Shown in pieces: positions 24,281-31,504 of a DNA stretch of 36,432 nt. A program made the position numbers and the translations under genes. Origin of the DNA: an uncultured Bacteroidales bacterium. GTDB taxonomy: Bacteria > Bacteroidota > Bacteroidia > Bacteroidales > FEN-979. The stretch spans positions 1 through 36,432 of the forward strand of contig CAIYES010000192.1 of assembly GCA_903925275.1 (NCBI GenBank), in the 5' to 3' direction. How positions within the stretch are numbered: the stretch's first letter is position 1; every line of letters starts with the position of its first letter. A model generated the notes under the pieces. The model had not been told where the DNA came from. It saw only the letters and a list, made by a program, of their open reading frames with translations, and did not search any database.

Positions 24281-25597
24281 ATGACGCAACTTGAAGTTGA
24301 TATCAGCAAACTGAAACCCTTTATTGACGACAACGCCATCGCAGGTTTACAGGAGGAATTAAACAATGCGCACCGGCAACTGGTCGGCCGCACTGGCAAG
24401 GGGAATGATTTCCTGGGGTGGGTTGATCTGCCTGTGCAGCTTGATGAAGCATTGGTCGGGCGTATCCTTTCCGATGCCGGCAAGATCAGGCAGATGGCCG
24501 AAATTTTTGTAGTGATCGGCATTGGCGGTTCATACCTCGGATCACGGGCGGTAGTTGAAGCGCTGGGTAATCCGTTTCAATTCCTGCCGCGGGAATCAGG
24601 ATATCCCCAAATTGTTTTTGCAGGGGAAAACCTTAGCGAGGATTACCATGCCCATCTGTTGGAATTGCTTGACAGGAAAGATTATGCTGTGGCGGTGATT
24701 TCCAAATCGGGCACTACCACCGAGCCTGCCATTGCATTCCGGTTAATCAGGCAGCATATCGAAACCAAATACGGAAAGGAAGAGGCGCGCAAACGAATCT
24801 TTGCCATCACTGATGTTTCGCGGGGCGCCCTAAAAAAACTTGCTGATGCTGAAGGATATTCCAGCTATGTGATTCCCGATGATGTGGGAGGTCGCTATTC
24901 TGTTTTAACCCCAGTAGGGTTGTTGCCCATTGCCGCAGCAGGTTTTGACATTCGTAGTTTACTGGATGGCGCAATCAGGATGCGGGAAATTGCGTTGAGC
25001 TCTGCCACCCTTCAGCAAAATCCCTGCGCACTTTATGCAGCTGTACGAAACATCCTGTATCGCCAGGGTAAATTGGTGGAGATCCTTGTTGCCTTTGAAC
25101 CCGGTTTGCTTTACATGATCGAATGGTGGAAACAACTCTATGGCGAGAGTGAGGGAAAAGAGCATAAAGGCATATTTCCGGCCGGAGTTACCTTTACCAG
25201 TGATTTGCATTCTATGGGGCAGTACATCCAGGAAGGAAGGCGTACCCTGTTCGAAACGGTGGTTTCAGTTGAAAATCCAAAGAATAAATTAGTTGTCCCC
25301 AATGATCCCGAAAACCTTGATGGGCTGAATTTTCTCTCAGGAAAACGTTTGACAGAGATAAACCACAAGGCTGAGCTTGGAACAATGATGGCACATATCG
25401 ATGGGGGAGTTCCGAATATCAGGATCACAATCCCGGCAATCAACGAGTATTATCTTGGTCAACTCATCTATTTCTTTGAGTTTGCATGTGCCCTGAGCGG
25501 CTATACCCTTGGTGTCAACCCCTTCGACCAACCAGGTGTGGAGGCCTATAAGAAAAACATGTTTGCGTTGCTGGGAAAACCCTGTTACGAATTGTAG
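24281..25597 (+). CDS. pgi: Glucose-6-phosphate isomerase
   Basis: A 438-residue isomerase of the bacterial short type that interconverts glucose-6-phosphate and fructose-6-phosphate in glycolysis and gluconeogenesis. Seen motifs are VIGIGGSYLGSRAVVEAL, VISKSGTTTEPAIAFR, DDVGGRYSVLTPVGLLP and, at the C-terminus, GVNPFDQPGVEAYKKNMF. ATG 24281 gives the family N-terminus; an upstream ATG at 24245 falls in a palindromic repeat. The last codons lie in a 45-bp tandem duplication, and the TAG stop is part of a palindromic element shared with purN. Confidence 0.95.
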   Translation: MTQLEVDISKLKPFIDDNAIAGLQEELNNAHRQLVGRTGKGNDFLGWVDLPVQLDEALVGRILSDAGKIRQMAEIFVVIGIGGSYLGSRAVVEALGNPFQFLPRESGYPQIVFAGENLSEDYHAHLLELLDRKDYAVAVISKSGTTTEPAIAFRLIRQHIETKYGKEEARKRIFAITDVSRGALKKLADAEGYSSYVIPDDVGGRYSVLTPVGLLPIAAAGFDIRSLLDGAIRMREIALSSATLQQNPCALYAAVRNILYRQGKLVEILVAFEPGLLYMIEWWKQLYGESEGKEHKGIFPAGVTFTSDLHSMGQYIQEGRRTLFETVVSVENPKNKLVVPNDPENLDGLNFLSGKRLTEINHKAELGTMMAHIDGGVPNIRITIPAINEYYLGQLIYFFEFACALSGYTLGVNPFDQPGVEAYKKNMFALLGKPCYEL

Positions 25598-25660
25598 AGA
25601 CGGGGCATGCCCCGTCTGGGAAAATCCGGGTACGAATTGTAGAGACGGGGCATGCCCCGT
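25571..25660. repeat. 45-bp tandem duplication spanning the pgi stop codon
   Basis: 25571-25615 and 25616-25660 differ at only a few positions. Each carries the pgi C-terminal codons (LGKPCYEL-type) and a palindrome arm. The first unit is in frame with pgi and ends it. The second is an untranslated copy of the same gene end. Confidence 0.9.
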
Positions 25661-25666
25661 CTCTAC
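25639..25666. terminator. Perfect 28-bp palindrome at the convergent pgi/purN ends
   Basis: GTAGAGACGGGGCA and its exact complement form a perfect 28-bp inverted repeat without spacer. Its outer TAG serves as the purN stop (25663-25665, minus strand). The same arm in the first duplicated unit gives the pgi stop (25595-25597). The structure can form hairpins on both strands and may end both transcripts, though there is no T run. The motif resembles a dispersed palindrome seen in several bacterial phyla. Confidence 0.75.
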
Positions 25667-26229
25667 ATTGTCACAATCTTATCAATCACCTCAGGGTAAT
25701 ACCTGTATTCGAGCTGATGTACCTTCTCTGCCAGGGTTTCCGGGGTATCGGATTCTGATACCTGGCATTTCGCCTGAAAAATGATCTTTCCTTCATCGTA
25801 GCATTCGTCAACGTAGTGAATAGTGATGCCCGATTCGTAATCCCCGGCTGCAATAACAGATTTATGTACTTTCATCCCATACATGCCTTTACCTCCGTAT
25901 TTCGGAAGGAGGGCAGGATGGATGTTGATAATTTTGCCGGGATAGGCCGACAGGATATTCAGCGGGAGGAGCCACAGAAAGCCAGCCAAAATTATATAGT
26001 CGATGTTGTTTGCCTTCAACATTTCCGGAACCTGGTTTGTTTCATAAAAGGTATGTCGGCTGAAAACCGCCGAAGGAATCCCTAGGTTAGCAGCACGGCT
26101 GAGCACATAAGCATCGGCGTTGTTGCTTAGCACAAGATCGATGGTAATGGCGGGATATTCATTAAAATATTCGATGATCCGCTGGGCATTAGACCCGTTT
26201 CCGGAGGCAAAAATGGCAAGTCGAGGCAT
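25663..26229 (-). CDS. purN: Phosphoribosylglycinamide formyltransferase
   Basis: A 188-residue GAR transformylase that uses N10-formyltetrahydrofolate in purine synthesis. ATG 26229 is chosen since MPRLAIFASGNGSNAQRIIEYF is the standard N-terminus; an in-frame ATG at 26253 would add 8 odd residues. Catalytic segments are INIHPALLPKYGGKGMYG (Asn-His) and GITIHYVDECYDEGKIIFQ (Asp). Its last codon ATG is followed by the TAG of the palindrome. Confidence 0.93.
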   Translation of the reverse strand: MPRLAIFASGNGSNAQRIIEYFNEYPAITIDLVLSNNADAYVLSRAANLGIPSAVFSRHTFYETNQVPEMLKANNIDYIILAGFLWLLPLNILSAYPGKIINIHPALLPKYGGKGMYGMKVHKSVIAAGDYESGITIHYVDECYDEGKIIFQAKCQVSESDTPETLAEKVHQLEYRYYPEVIDKIVTM

Positions 26230-26334
26230 ATTCCATTGGCTGGTACCTTGCAAAAATACAAAACCTGTCTGATATCAGTTCTCCCTAACCGAAAATCGTG
26301 TTAAAATGCTGATTAAAAAGGAAAAATGCGTTGC

Positions 26335-26363
26335 AAACTGTTAAAATGCAACCCTAACAGTTT
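26335..26363. promoter_or_regulatory. 9-bp inverted repeat upstream of acpP, with related motif copies
   Basis: AAACTGTTA (26335-26343) and TAACAGTTT (26355-26363) form a stem with an 11-base loop. The related GTTAAAATGC recurs at 26299-26308 and 26340-26349, and AACTGTTAAAA again near 26401. It may be an operator for the fatty-acid genes or a leader structure. Confidence 0.4.
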
Positions 26364-26483
26364 TTATAAAGGCCACAAAATCATACATGTGTTTTTTAGA
26401 ACTGTTAAAAATTCATAAATTATGTTGGAGGGAAAGAAGAATATCCTTTTCTTTGCAGTCGTTTAACCAAAAAAGAAATTAAC

Positions 26484-26720
26484 ATGTCTGACATTGCAAC
26501 AAAAGTAAAAGCTATCATTGTTGATAAGCTTGGTGTTGATGAAAATGAAGTTACACTTGAAGCTAGCTTTACCAATGACCTTGGTGCTGACTCTCTTGAC
26601 ACTGTAGAACTGATCATGGAATTCGAAAAGGAATTCGACATTGCCATCCCGGACGATCAGGCCGAAAAAATCAGCACAGTGGGTGAAGCCATTGCTTACA
26701 TTGAGAACAACACCAAATAG
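26484..26720 (+). CDS. acpP: Acyl carrier protein
   Basis: A 78-residue acidic protein. Ser37 in [10 protein letters not shown] is the phosphopantetheine attachment site. Length and charge are standard for ACP, which carries growing acyl chains in type II fatty acid synthesis. It is followed by fabF, the usual order in Bacteroidota. A GC-rich hairpin in the 116-base spacer may allow acpP to be made in excess over fabF. Confidence 0.97.
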   Translation: MSDIATKVKAIIVDKLGVDENEVTLEASFTNDLGADSLDTVELIMEFEKEFDIAIPDDQAEKISTVGEAIAYIENNTK

Positions 26721-26781
26721 ATTTGCTACTATCGGCGAATCCTTTTTTGGATGTTTCTCCCGGATTGATTTTAATAGAATT

Positions 26782-26804
26782 TAACCCCGCGCCCAGCGGG
26801 GTTA
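26782..26804 (+). promoter_or_regulatory. Hairpin in the acpP-fabF spacer
   Basis: TAACCCCGC and GCGGGGTTA form a 9-bp perfect stem around a GCCCA loop, 61 bases after acpP. No T run follows, so it may be an RNA-stabilising or partial-termination structure that gives different acpP and fabF levels. Confidence 0.55.
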
Positions 26805-26836
26805 TCCATTAACGAATGAACCTAAAATTGTAAAAA

Positions 26837-28087
26837 GTGGAATTAAGGCGAGTTGTAGTAACTGGTCTTGGAGCACTTACACCAATTGGCAATTCCGTTG
26901 CAGAATATTGGAATAACCTGATTGGTGGTAAATGCGGTGCAGGACCTATCACCCGTTTCGATGTTTCCAAATTCAAAACCCATTTTGCCTGTGAATTGAA
27001 GAACTTCGATGCAGACAATTTCTTCGACCGGAAAGAGGTCAGAAAATTTGACCGTTGTTCGCAATACGGGATTGTGTGTGCCGACCAGGCCGTCAAGGAT
27101 GCCGGTTTTGACATGACAATCCTTGACCATGACCGGGTTGGTGTTATATGGGCCTCTGGAATTGGCGGACTTGAAACCTTTGCTACCGAAGTGATGGCAT
27201 TTGCCTTGGGCGACGGGACACCGCGTTTCAACCCGTTTTTCATCCCTAAGATGATCTCTGACATCACAGCTGGTCATATTTCGATGAAGTATGGTTTCCA
27301 TGGTCCCAACTTTGCAACGGTTTCGGCCTGTGCTTCTTCGGCCAATGCTCTGGTGGATGCATTCAACTATATACGCCTCGGCAAAGCAGATGTTTTCGTT
27401 GCGGGTGGATCTGAAGCAGCCATCACCGTTGTTGGCGTTGGCGGGTTTAATGGCATGCATGCTATTTCAACCAGGAACGATGATCCTGCTACGGCTTCAA
27501 GGCCTTTTGATAAGGATCGCGACGGATTCGTGATGGGCGAAGGAGCAGGAGCAATGGTTTTGGAAGAACTGGGGCATGCACTGGCACGCGGAGCAACCAT
27601 CCATGGGGAGATAATAGGTGGAGGTCTGTCGGCCGACGCCTATCACATTACTGCACCCCATCCCGAAGGTTTGGGCGCCATTTTGTCGATGCGGACTGCT
27701 TTGGCTGATGCCGGAATACCGAAAGAGGCCATTGTACATATAAATACCCACGGTACATCAACTCCGGCCGGCGATATTGCCGAGCCAAAAGCAATCGTAA
27801 GTTTGTTTGGCGACCATGCGTTTAAGATTAACATCAACTCAACAAAGTCTATGACTGGTCACTTGTTGGGTGCAGCAGGTGCCATTGAAGCAATAGCAAC
27901 ATTGCTGGCAGTTAAAAATGACATCATTCCTCCCACCATCAACCACTTTACCGATGATCCTGACATCGCTCTGCTGAACTTTACCTTTCATAAGGCACAG
28001 CCACGGGTGGTGAATTATGCATTGAGCAACACTTTTGGTTTTGGCGGACACAATGCCACCGTTATCTTCACGAAATATAAGGCCTGA
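26837..28087 (+). CDS. fabF: 3-oxoacyl-[ACP] synthase II
   Basis: A 416-residue ketosynthase starting at GTG 26837. The Cys-His-His triad is Cys165 (TVSACASSANAL), His305 (INTHGTSTP) and His342 (MTGHLLGAAG). It elongates acyl-ACP with malonyl-ACP. The length and N-terminus MELRRVVVTGLGALTPIG are standard. It follows acpP and precedes rnc by 9 bases, so acpP-fabF-rnc is likely one operon. Confidence 0.96.
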   Translation: MELRRVVVTGLGALTPIGNSVAEYWNNLIGGKCGAGPITRFDVSKFKTHFACELKNFDADNFFDRKEVRKFDRCSQYGIVCADQAVKDAGFDMTILDHDRVGVIWASGIGGLETFATEVMAFALGDGTPRFNPFFIPKMISDITAGHISMKYGFHGPNFATVSACASSANALVDAFNYIRLGKADVFVAGGSEAAITVVGVGGFNGMHAISTRNDDPATASRPFDKDRDGFVMGEGAGAMVLEELGHALARGATIHGEIIGGGLSADAYHITAPHPEGLGAILSMRTALADAGIPKEAIVHINTHGTSTPAGDIAEPKAIVSLFGDHAFKININSTKSMTGHLLGAAGAIEAIATLLAVKNDIIPPTINHFTDDPDIALLNFTFHKAQPRVVNYALSNTFGFGGHNATVIFTKYKA

Positions 28088-28096
28088 TGTGCTTTG

Positions 28097-28831
28097 ATGT
28101 TCAGCTTTTTTAAACCGGTTCGTGCTGAGTTTTCTTCTGATAAACAACTGAAACAGGCAATAAAAAGTATTCTTGGGTACACTCCCGGGAATATCTTTTT
28201 ATATCACCTGGCCTTCCTGCATAAGTCGGCTACCCAGGAAACCATTAATGGCATCAAAGTAAACAACGAACGTCTTGAATTTTTAGGCGACGCCATCCTC
28301 GATGCCGTTATTGCCGATTATCTTTTTAAAACCTTTCCCACCAAAGGCGAAGGCTTCCTCACTGAGATGAGGTCGAAAATCGTCAGCAGAGTGACGCTAA
28401 ACAAACTGTCTCAAAAAATGGGGATCGACCAGCTTATCCAGCTCGACGGTTCGTCAGGAACTTTCAGATCGTTCAAGGGGGATGCCTTTGAAGCCCTCAT
28501 CGGGGCTATGTATCTCGATAAAGGGTATAATTTTACCCGTAAGGTTATCCTTGAACGCATCATCAAATACTATTTCAATATAGATGAACTGGTGAACCAG
28601 GAGGTAAACTTTAAAAGCAAAATCATTGAATGGGCCCAGCGAAAAAAGAAACTGGCACAGTTCAATGTTTGCGAAGAAGTAGGCGCAGGCTATAAAAAGC
28701 AGTATATCGTTGAACTAACAATGGATGGTGAAACCATTGCCCGCGGACAGGATTATTCCATTAAAGGGGCAGAACAAAATGCTGCCGAAAAATCATGGCA
28801 AAAAATAAATGCCGAAACCATTGACCTTTGA
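28097..28831 (+). CDS. rnc: Ribonuclease III
   Basis: A 244-residue double-strand RNA endonuclease starting at ATG 28097 (a TTG lies just before it). The catalytic signature NNERLEFLGDAILDAVIADYLF near residue 57 and the second acidic site GDAFEALIGAMYLDKGY are intact. The C-terminal double-stranded RNA binding domain starts near residue 175 (NFKSKIIEWAQRKKK) and ends in IKGAEQNAAEKSWQKI. It processes rRNA and some mRNAs. Confidence 0.95.
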   Translation: MFSFFKPVRAEFSSDKQLKQAIKSILGYTPGNIFLYHLAFLHKSATQETINGIKVNNERLEFLGDAILDAVIADYLFKTFPTKGEGFLTEMRSKIVSRVTLNKLSQKMGIDQLIQLDGSSGTFRSFKGDAFEALIGAMYLDKGYNFTRKVILERIIKYYFNIDELVNQEVNFKSKIIEWAQRKKKLAQFNVCEEVGAGYKKQYIVELTMDGETIARGQDYSIKGAEQNAAEKSWQKINAETIDL

Positions 28832-28848
28832 CCTGAGAATGGTTAACT

Positions 28849-29346
28849 TTGTTTGAATTAACAAAGCGACTTTCTGTGGCAAAAAAAATTCTGCTTGAAA
28901 CAAGGTCAGAACCGGCGCTGTACACGCTCCTGGGTATTTCATGCCATTTCAGGGATTATCACCTTACGTACCTGCTTAACGAAAATTTGGATCTGGGATT
29001 TATAAAGGAGAATGATTTCCAAGGTTATCCTTTTTTTTTCTGCCGGGATGAGAACGGTTTCAATGCCTACTATTTGCTGGGTAACCGTGGGCAAGAATCG
29101 ATTCTTTTGCCGGAAATGAAACAGACCGATTACCTGTTGCTGATAGAGGGGCCGTTCAAGAAAATTCAGAAGGACAAGCTTCTGAAAAAAATCCGGAGTA
29201 TTGACAATATTCTCATGTCGTTTGAAATTAAAATTGAAATAGTCAAGAATTTTGAGACAATACTCAACGATCTTGAAATCCATTTCATGAACATTCATAA
29301 GGTCTCAAAAACCAAATATTCATCCACTAAAAATCAGGAGGTATAG
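28849..29346 (+). CDS. IPExxxVDY family protein
   Basis: A 165-residue protein of the Bacteroidota-specific IPExxxVDY family; the signature appears here as LPEMKQTDY. It is found after rnc in many members of the phylum. The biochemical role is unknown. The start is uncertain: the frame opens with TTG 28849, and the GTG at the start of VAKKILLE, 27 bases on, is an alternative. There is no ATG nearby. The phasin-like gene begins 2 bases after its stop. Confidence 0.75.
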   Translation: MFELTKRLSVAKKILLETRSEPALYTLLGISCHFRDYHLTYLLNENLDLGFIKENDFQGYPFFFCRDENGFNAYYLLGNRGQESILLPEMKQTDYLLLIEGPFKKIQKDKLLKKIRSIDNILMSFEIKIEIVKNFETILNDLEIHFMNIHKVSKTKYSSTKNQEV

Positions 29347-29348
29347 CC

Positions 29349-29705
29349 ATGTTCGAAGATTTAAAAAAATCAATTGACAAAGGTCTTGATTATGCATTCA
29401 TGAATGCTGAAAAGCTTGCCCAGTCAGCCAAAGACTTAGCTAAAGAGCACAAGTTGACCAAAGAAGAGGCTAAAAAACTCTACGATTATCTTTTAGCGAA
29501 ATCGGAAGAGACAAAAAAAACTGTTGAATCCGATTTAAATGAATTGGTTAAAAACACCATGAAAAAGATGAACATCCCGACTCAGGATGACATCAAAAAG
29601 CTGGAGGATCGGATTAAAAAGCTGGAATCCGGCAAAAAAATTCCCGTAAAGGAAAAGCCGGCATCGAAAGTGTCAAAAAATCCAAAGGCGCCCACTAAAA
29701 AGTAA
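29349..29705 (+). CDS. Phasin-like coiled-coil protein
   Basis: A 118-residue, highly charged, mainly helical protein. Residues 1-95 form amphipathic and coiled-coil helices (LAKEHKLTKEEAKKLYDYLL, then DDIKKLEDRIKKLES), followed by a basic Lys/Pro/Ser tail. It resembles PhaF/PhaI-type phasin and poly-granule-associated proteins; such genes often precede UbiB-family kinases, as here. Whether it coats polyester granules in this organism is unknown. A good AGGAGG lies before its ATG. Confidence 0.65.
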   Translation: MFEDLKKSIDKGLDYAFMNAEKLAQSAKDLAKEHKLTKEEAKKLYDYLLAKSEETKKTVESDLNELVKNTMKKMNIPTQDDIKKLEDRIKKLESGKKIPVKEKPASKVSKNPKAPTKK

Positions 29706-29744
29706 AACAACGCCGGGATACATATAGCGTAAAAATTCATCGAC

Positions 29745-31394
29745 GTGAAAATATCAAAAATCGGGTTGGCGGTGCATGAACTTGGCCGGGCGCGCGAGAT
29801 CGTTGGCATTGTTGTCAAGTACGGATTGAGTGAATGGGTAACGACATCGGGACTCGGAAAACTGCTCATTTCAAAAAAACGACTTGCCCGCATCGAACGG
29901 TTTAACCAATGGGAACGTATCCGCATGGCCGTTGAAGAATTGGGTCCGACCTTTATCAAATTCGGCCAAATTCTTGCCGATAGACCAGATATTGTACCTG
30001 AAGAGTTGCGTGAAGAGTTGAAAAAACTCCAGGATGAAGCACAGCCCATGCCAGATGATCTTGCAAAGCAGGAGATAGAGAAAGAACTTGGAAGGCCGGT
30101 AGGAGAAATTTTCCGGGAATTCGACACCGGAAGGCTTGCCTCTGCATCTATTGCCCAGACTTACCGCGCCGTCCTGCTCAATGGTGAAGAGGTGTGCATC
30201 AAAATCCAACGACCGGGTATCGATAAAAAAATCGAACTTGACCTTAACCTGATGAATTTTTTTGCCGTCCGGATGCAGCGGAATAATCCTGAGATGGAGG
30301 CAATCAACCTCACAGGAGTAGTGCGCGAATTCGGAAAATCCATTAAAAGAGAGCTCGATTTTCATCACGAAGCAGCAAGTGTGATCCGTTTTGGCCATTG
30401 CTTTGCAGGTGACCCTGATATAAAGGTTCCAAAGATCTATTCACAATATACCACCAGGCGAATCCTCATCGAACAGTTTATCAGAGGTACCAAGGTCAGT
30501 GACCTTGAATCCCTGCTGACATCGGGTAATGATCCGAAAATCATTGCACAGAAAGCGGTAAGGCTGGTTTTTGATCAGATTTTTACCTTTGGCTTTTTCC
30601 ATGCTGATCCTCATCCCGGCAATATTTTCGTGATGGATGGAAACGTAATCTCATTCATCGATTTTGGGATGATGGGATCCCTGCAACCTGAACACCTTCA
30701 GTTTTTAGGAAAATATGTGCTCGGATACCTCGACCGTGATCCCCATGCCATGACCGAAGCACTGCTGCTGGTATCCGGAAAACGTAATTTTGCCCGATTC
30801 AAGGATTTGGAATTCCAGATTGGCGAAATGCTGGCGCATAATAAATACCTCAGCATTGATGAAATGGATTTCGGAAAAGTAATGAACGAATCGGTCGATA
30901 TCCTGGTTCGCTATGGATTACGTATCCCGTCAGGTATTTACCTTTTAGTCAAAGCGTTAATGGCCATCGAACGAGTGGCTGTCTCACTCAATCCCGGGAT
31001 TGATTTTGCCTGTGAAATGCAACCGTTTGCCATCAAACTTATTGCTAAACAATTCAGTCCAAAACAAATAGCTTCTGAAGTATTTGAAGCGATTAAAGAA
31101 TATTATAAACTGATTAAAGAATTCCCTGCCGATCTTAACGATATCCTGTTTAAAATTAAGGAGGGAAAATTCAAAACCCAGATTGAAGTCAAAGGATTAG
31201 AACCACTGGTGGAACATATTGATACCTCAAGTTCACGCGTTTCAATCGCCATTGTCCTCGCTGCACTCATCATCGGGGCCTCCATCATTTCACAATGGGA
31301 ACAAACAAGGTGGATTGGCGCCATTGTTTTCTGCCTGGCAGGTTTGTTTGGATTCTGGCTGCTGGTGAAATTGTTCAGGCGGAATAAATTTTAA
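29745..31394 (+). CDS. UbiB/ABC1/AarF atypical kinase
   Basis: A 549-residue protein starting at GTG 29745. The motifs are FIKFGQILADRPDIVP (KxGQ), ASASIAQTYRAVL (A-rich nucleotide loop), ELDFHHEAASV and GFFHADPHPGNIFV (catalytic D) with FIDFGMMG. Two C-terminal membrane helices follow (VSIAIVLAALIIGASII and IVFCLAGLFGFWLLVKLF). Family members are ATPases needed for quinone biosynthesis or lipid transport at membranes. In this phylum the quinone would be menaquinone; the substrate is unproven. Confidence 0.9.
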   Translation: MKISKIGLAVHELGRAREIVGIVVKYGLSEWVTTSGLGKLLISKKRLARIERFNQWERIRMAVEELGPTFIKFGQILADRPDIVPEELREELKKLQDEAQPMPDDLAKQEIEKELGRPVGEIFREFDTGRLASASIAQTYRAVLLNGEEVCIKIQRPGIDKKIELDLNLMNFFAVRMQRNNPEMEAINLTGVVREFGKSIKRELDFHHEAASVIRFGHCFAGDPDIKVPKIYSQYTTRRILIEQFIRGTKVSDLESLLTSGNDPKIIAQKAVRLVFDQIFTFGFFHADPHPGNIFVMDGNVISFIDFGMMGSLQPEHLQFLGKYVLGYLDRDPHAMTEALLLVSGKRNFARFKDLEFQIGEMLAHNKYLSIDEMDFGKVMNESVDILVRYGLRIPSGIYLLVKALMAIERVAVSLNPGIDFACEMQPFAIKLIAKQFSPKQIASEVFEAIKEYYKLIKEFPADLNDILFKIKEGKFKTQIEVKGLEPLVEHIDTSSSRVSIAIVLAALIIGASIISQWEQTRWIGAIVFCLAGLFGFWLLVKLFRRNKF

Positions 31395-31400
31395 TTTTTT

Positions 31401-31450
31401 ATGACCTCTCCCCCTGCCCCCTTCAAGGGGAGGGGAAGTGGTGGGGTCAT
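31401..31450. terminator. GC-rich hairpin between convergent UbiB and PEGA-cyclophilin genes
   Basis: ATGACC pairs with GGTCAT at the ends, and CCCCTT-C-AAGGGG is the core. There is no T run after it on either strand. It is one of several C-rich/G-rich elements in this window. Confidence 0.5.
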
Positions 31451-31504
31451 TTGGGTTAATTCCCCGCTTCATGCAACAGTATATTCAATACCCAACCCCG
31501 GAAA

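Noticed and set aside
26843..27460. 205-codon frame antisense to fabF
   Set aside because: A shadow of fabF, which is complete with its catalytic triad.
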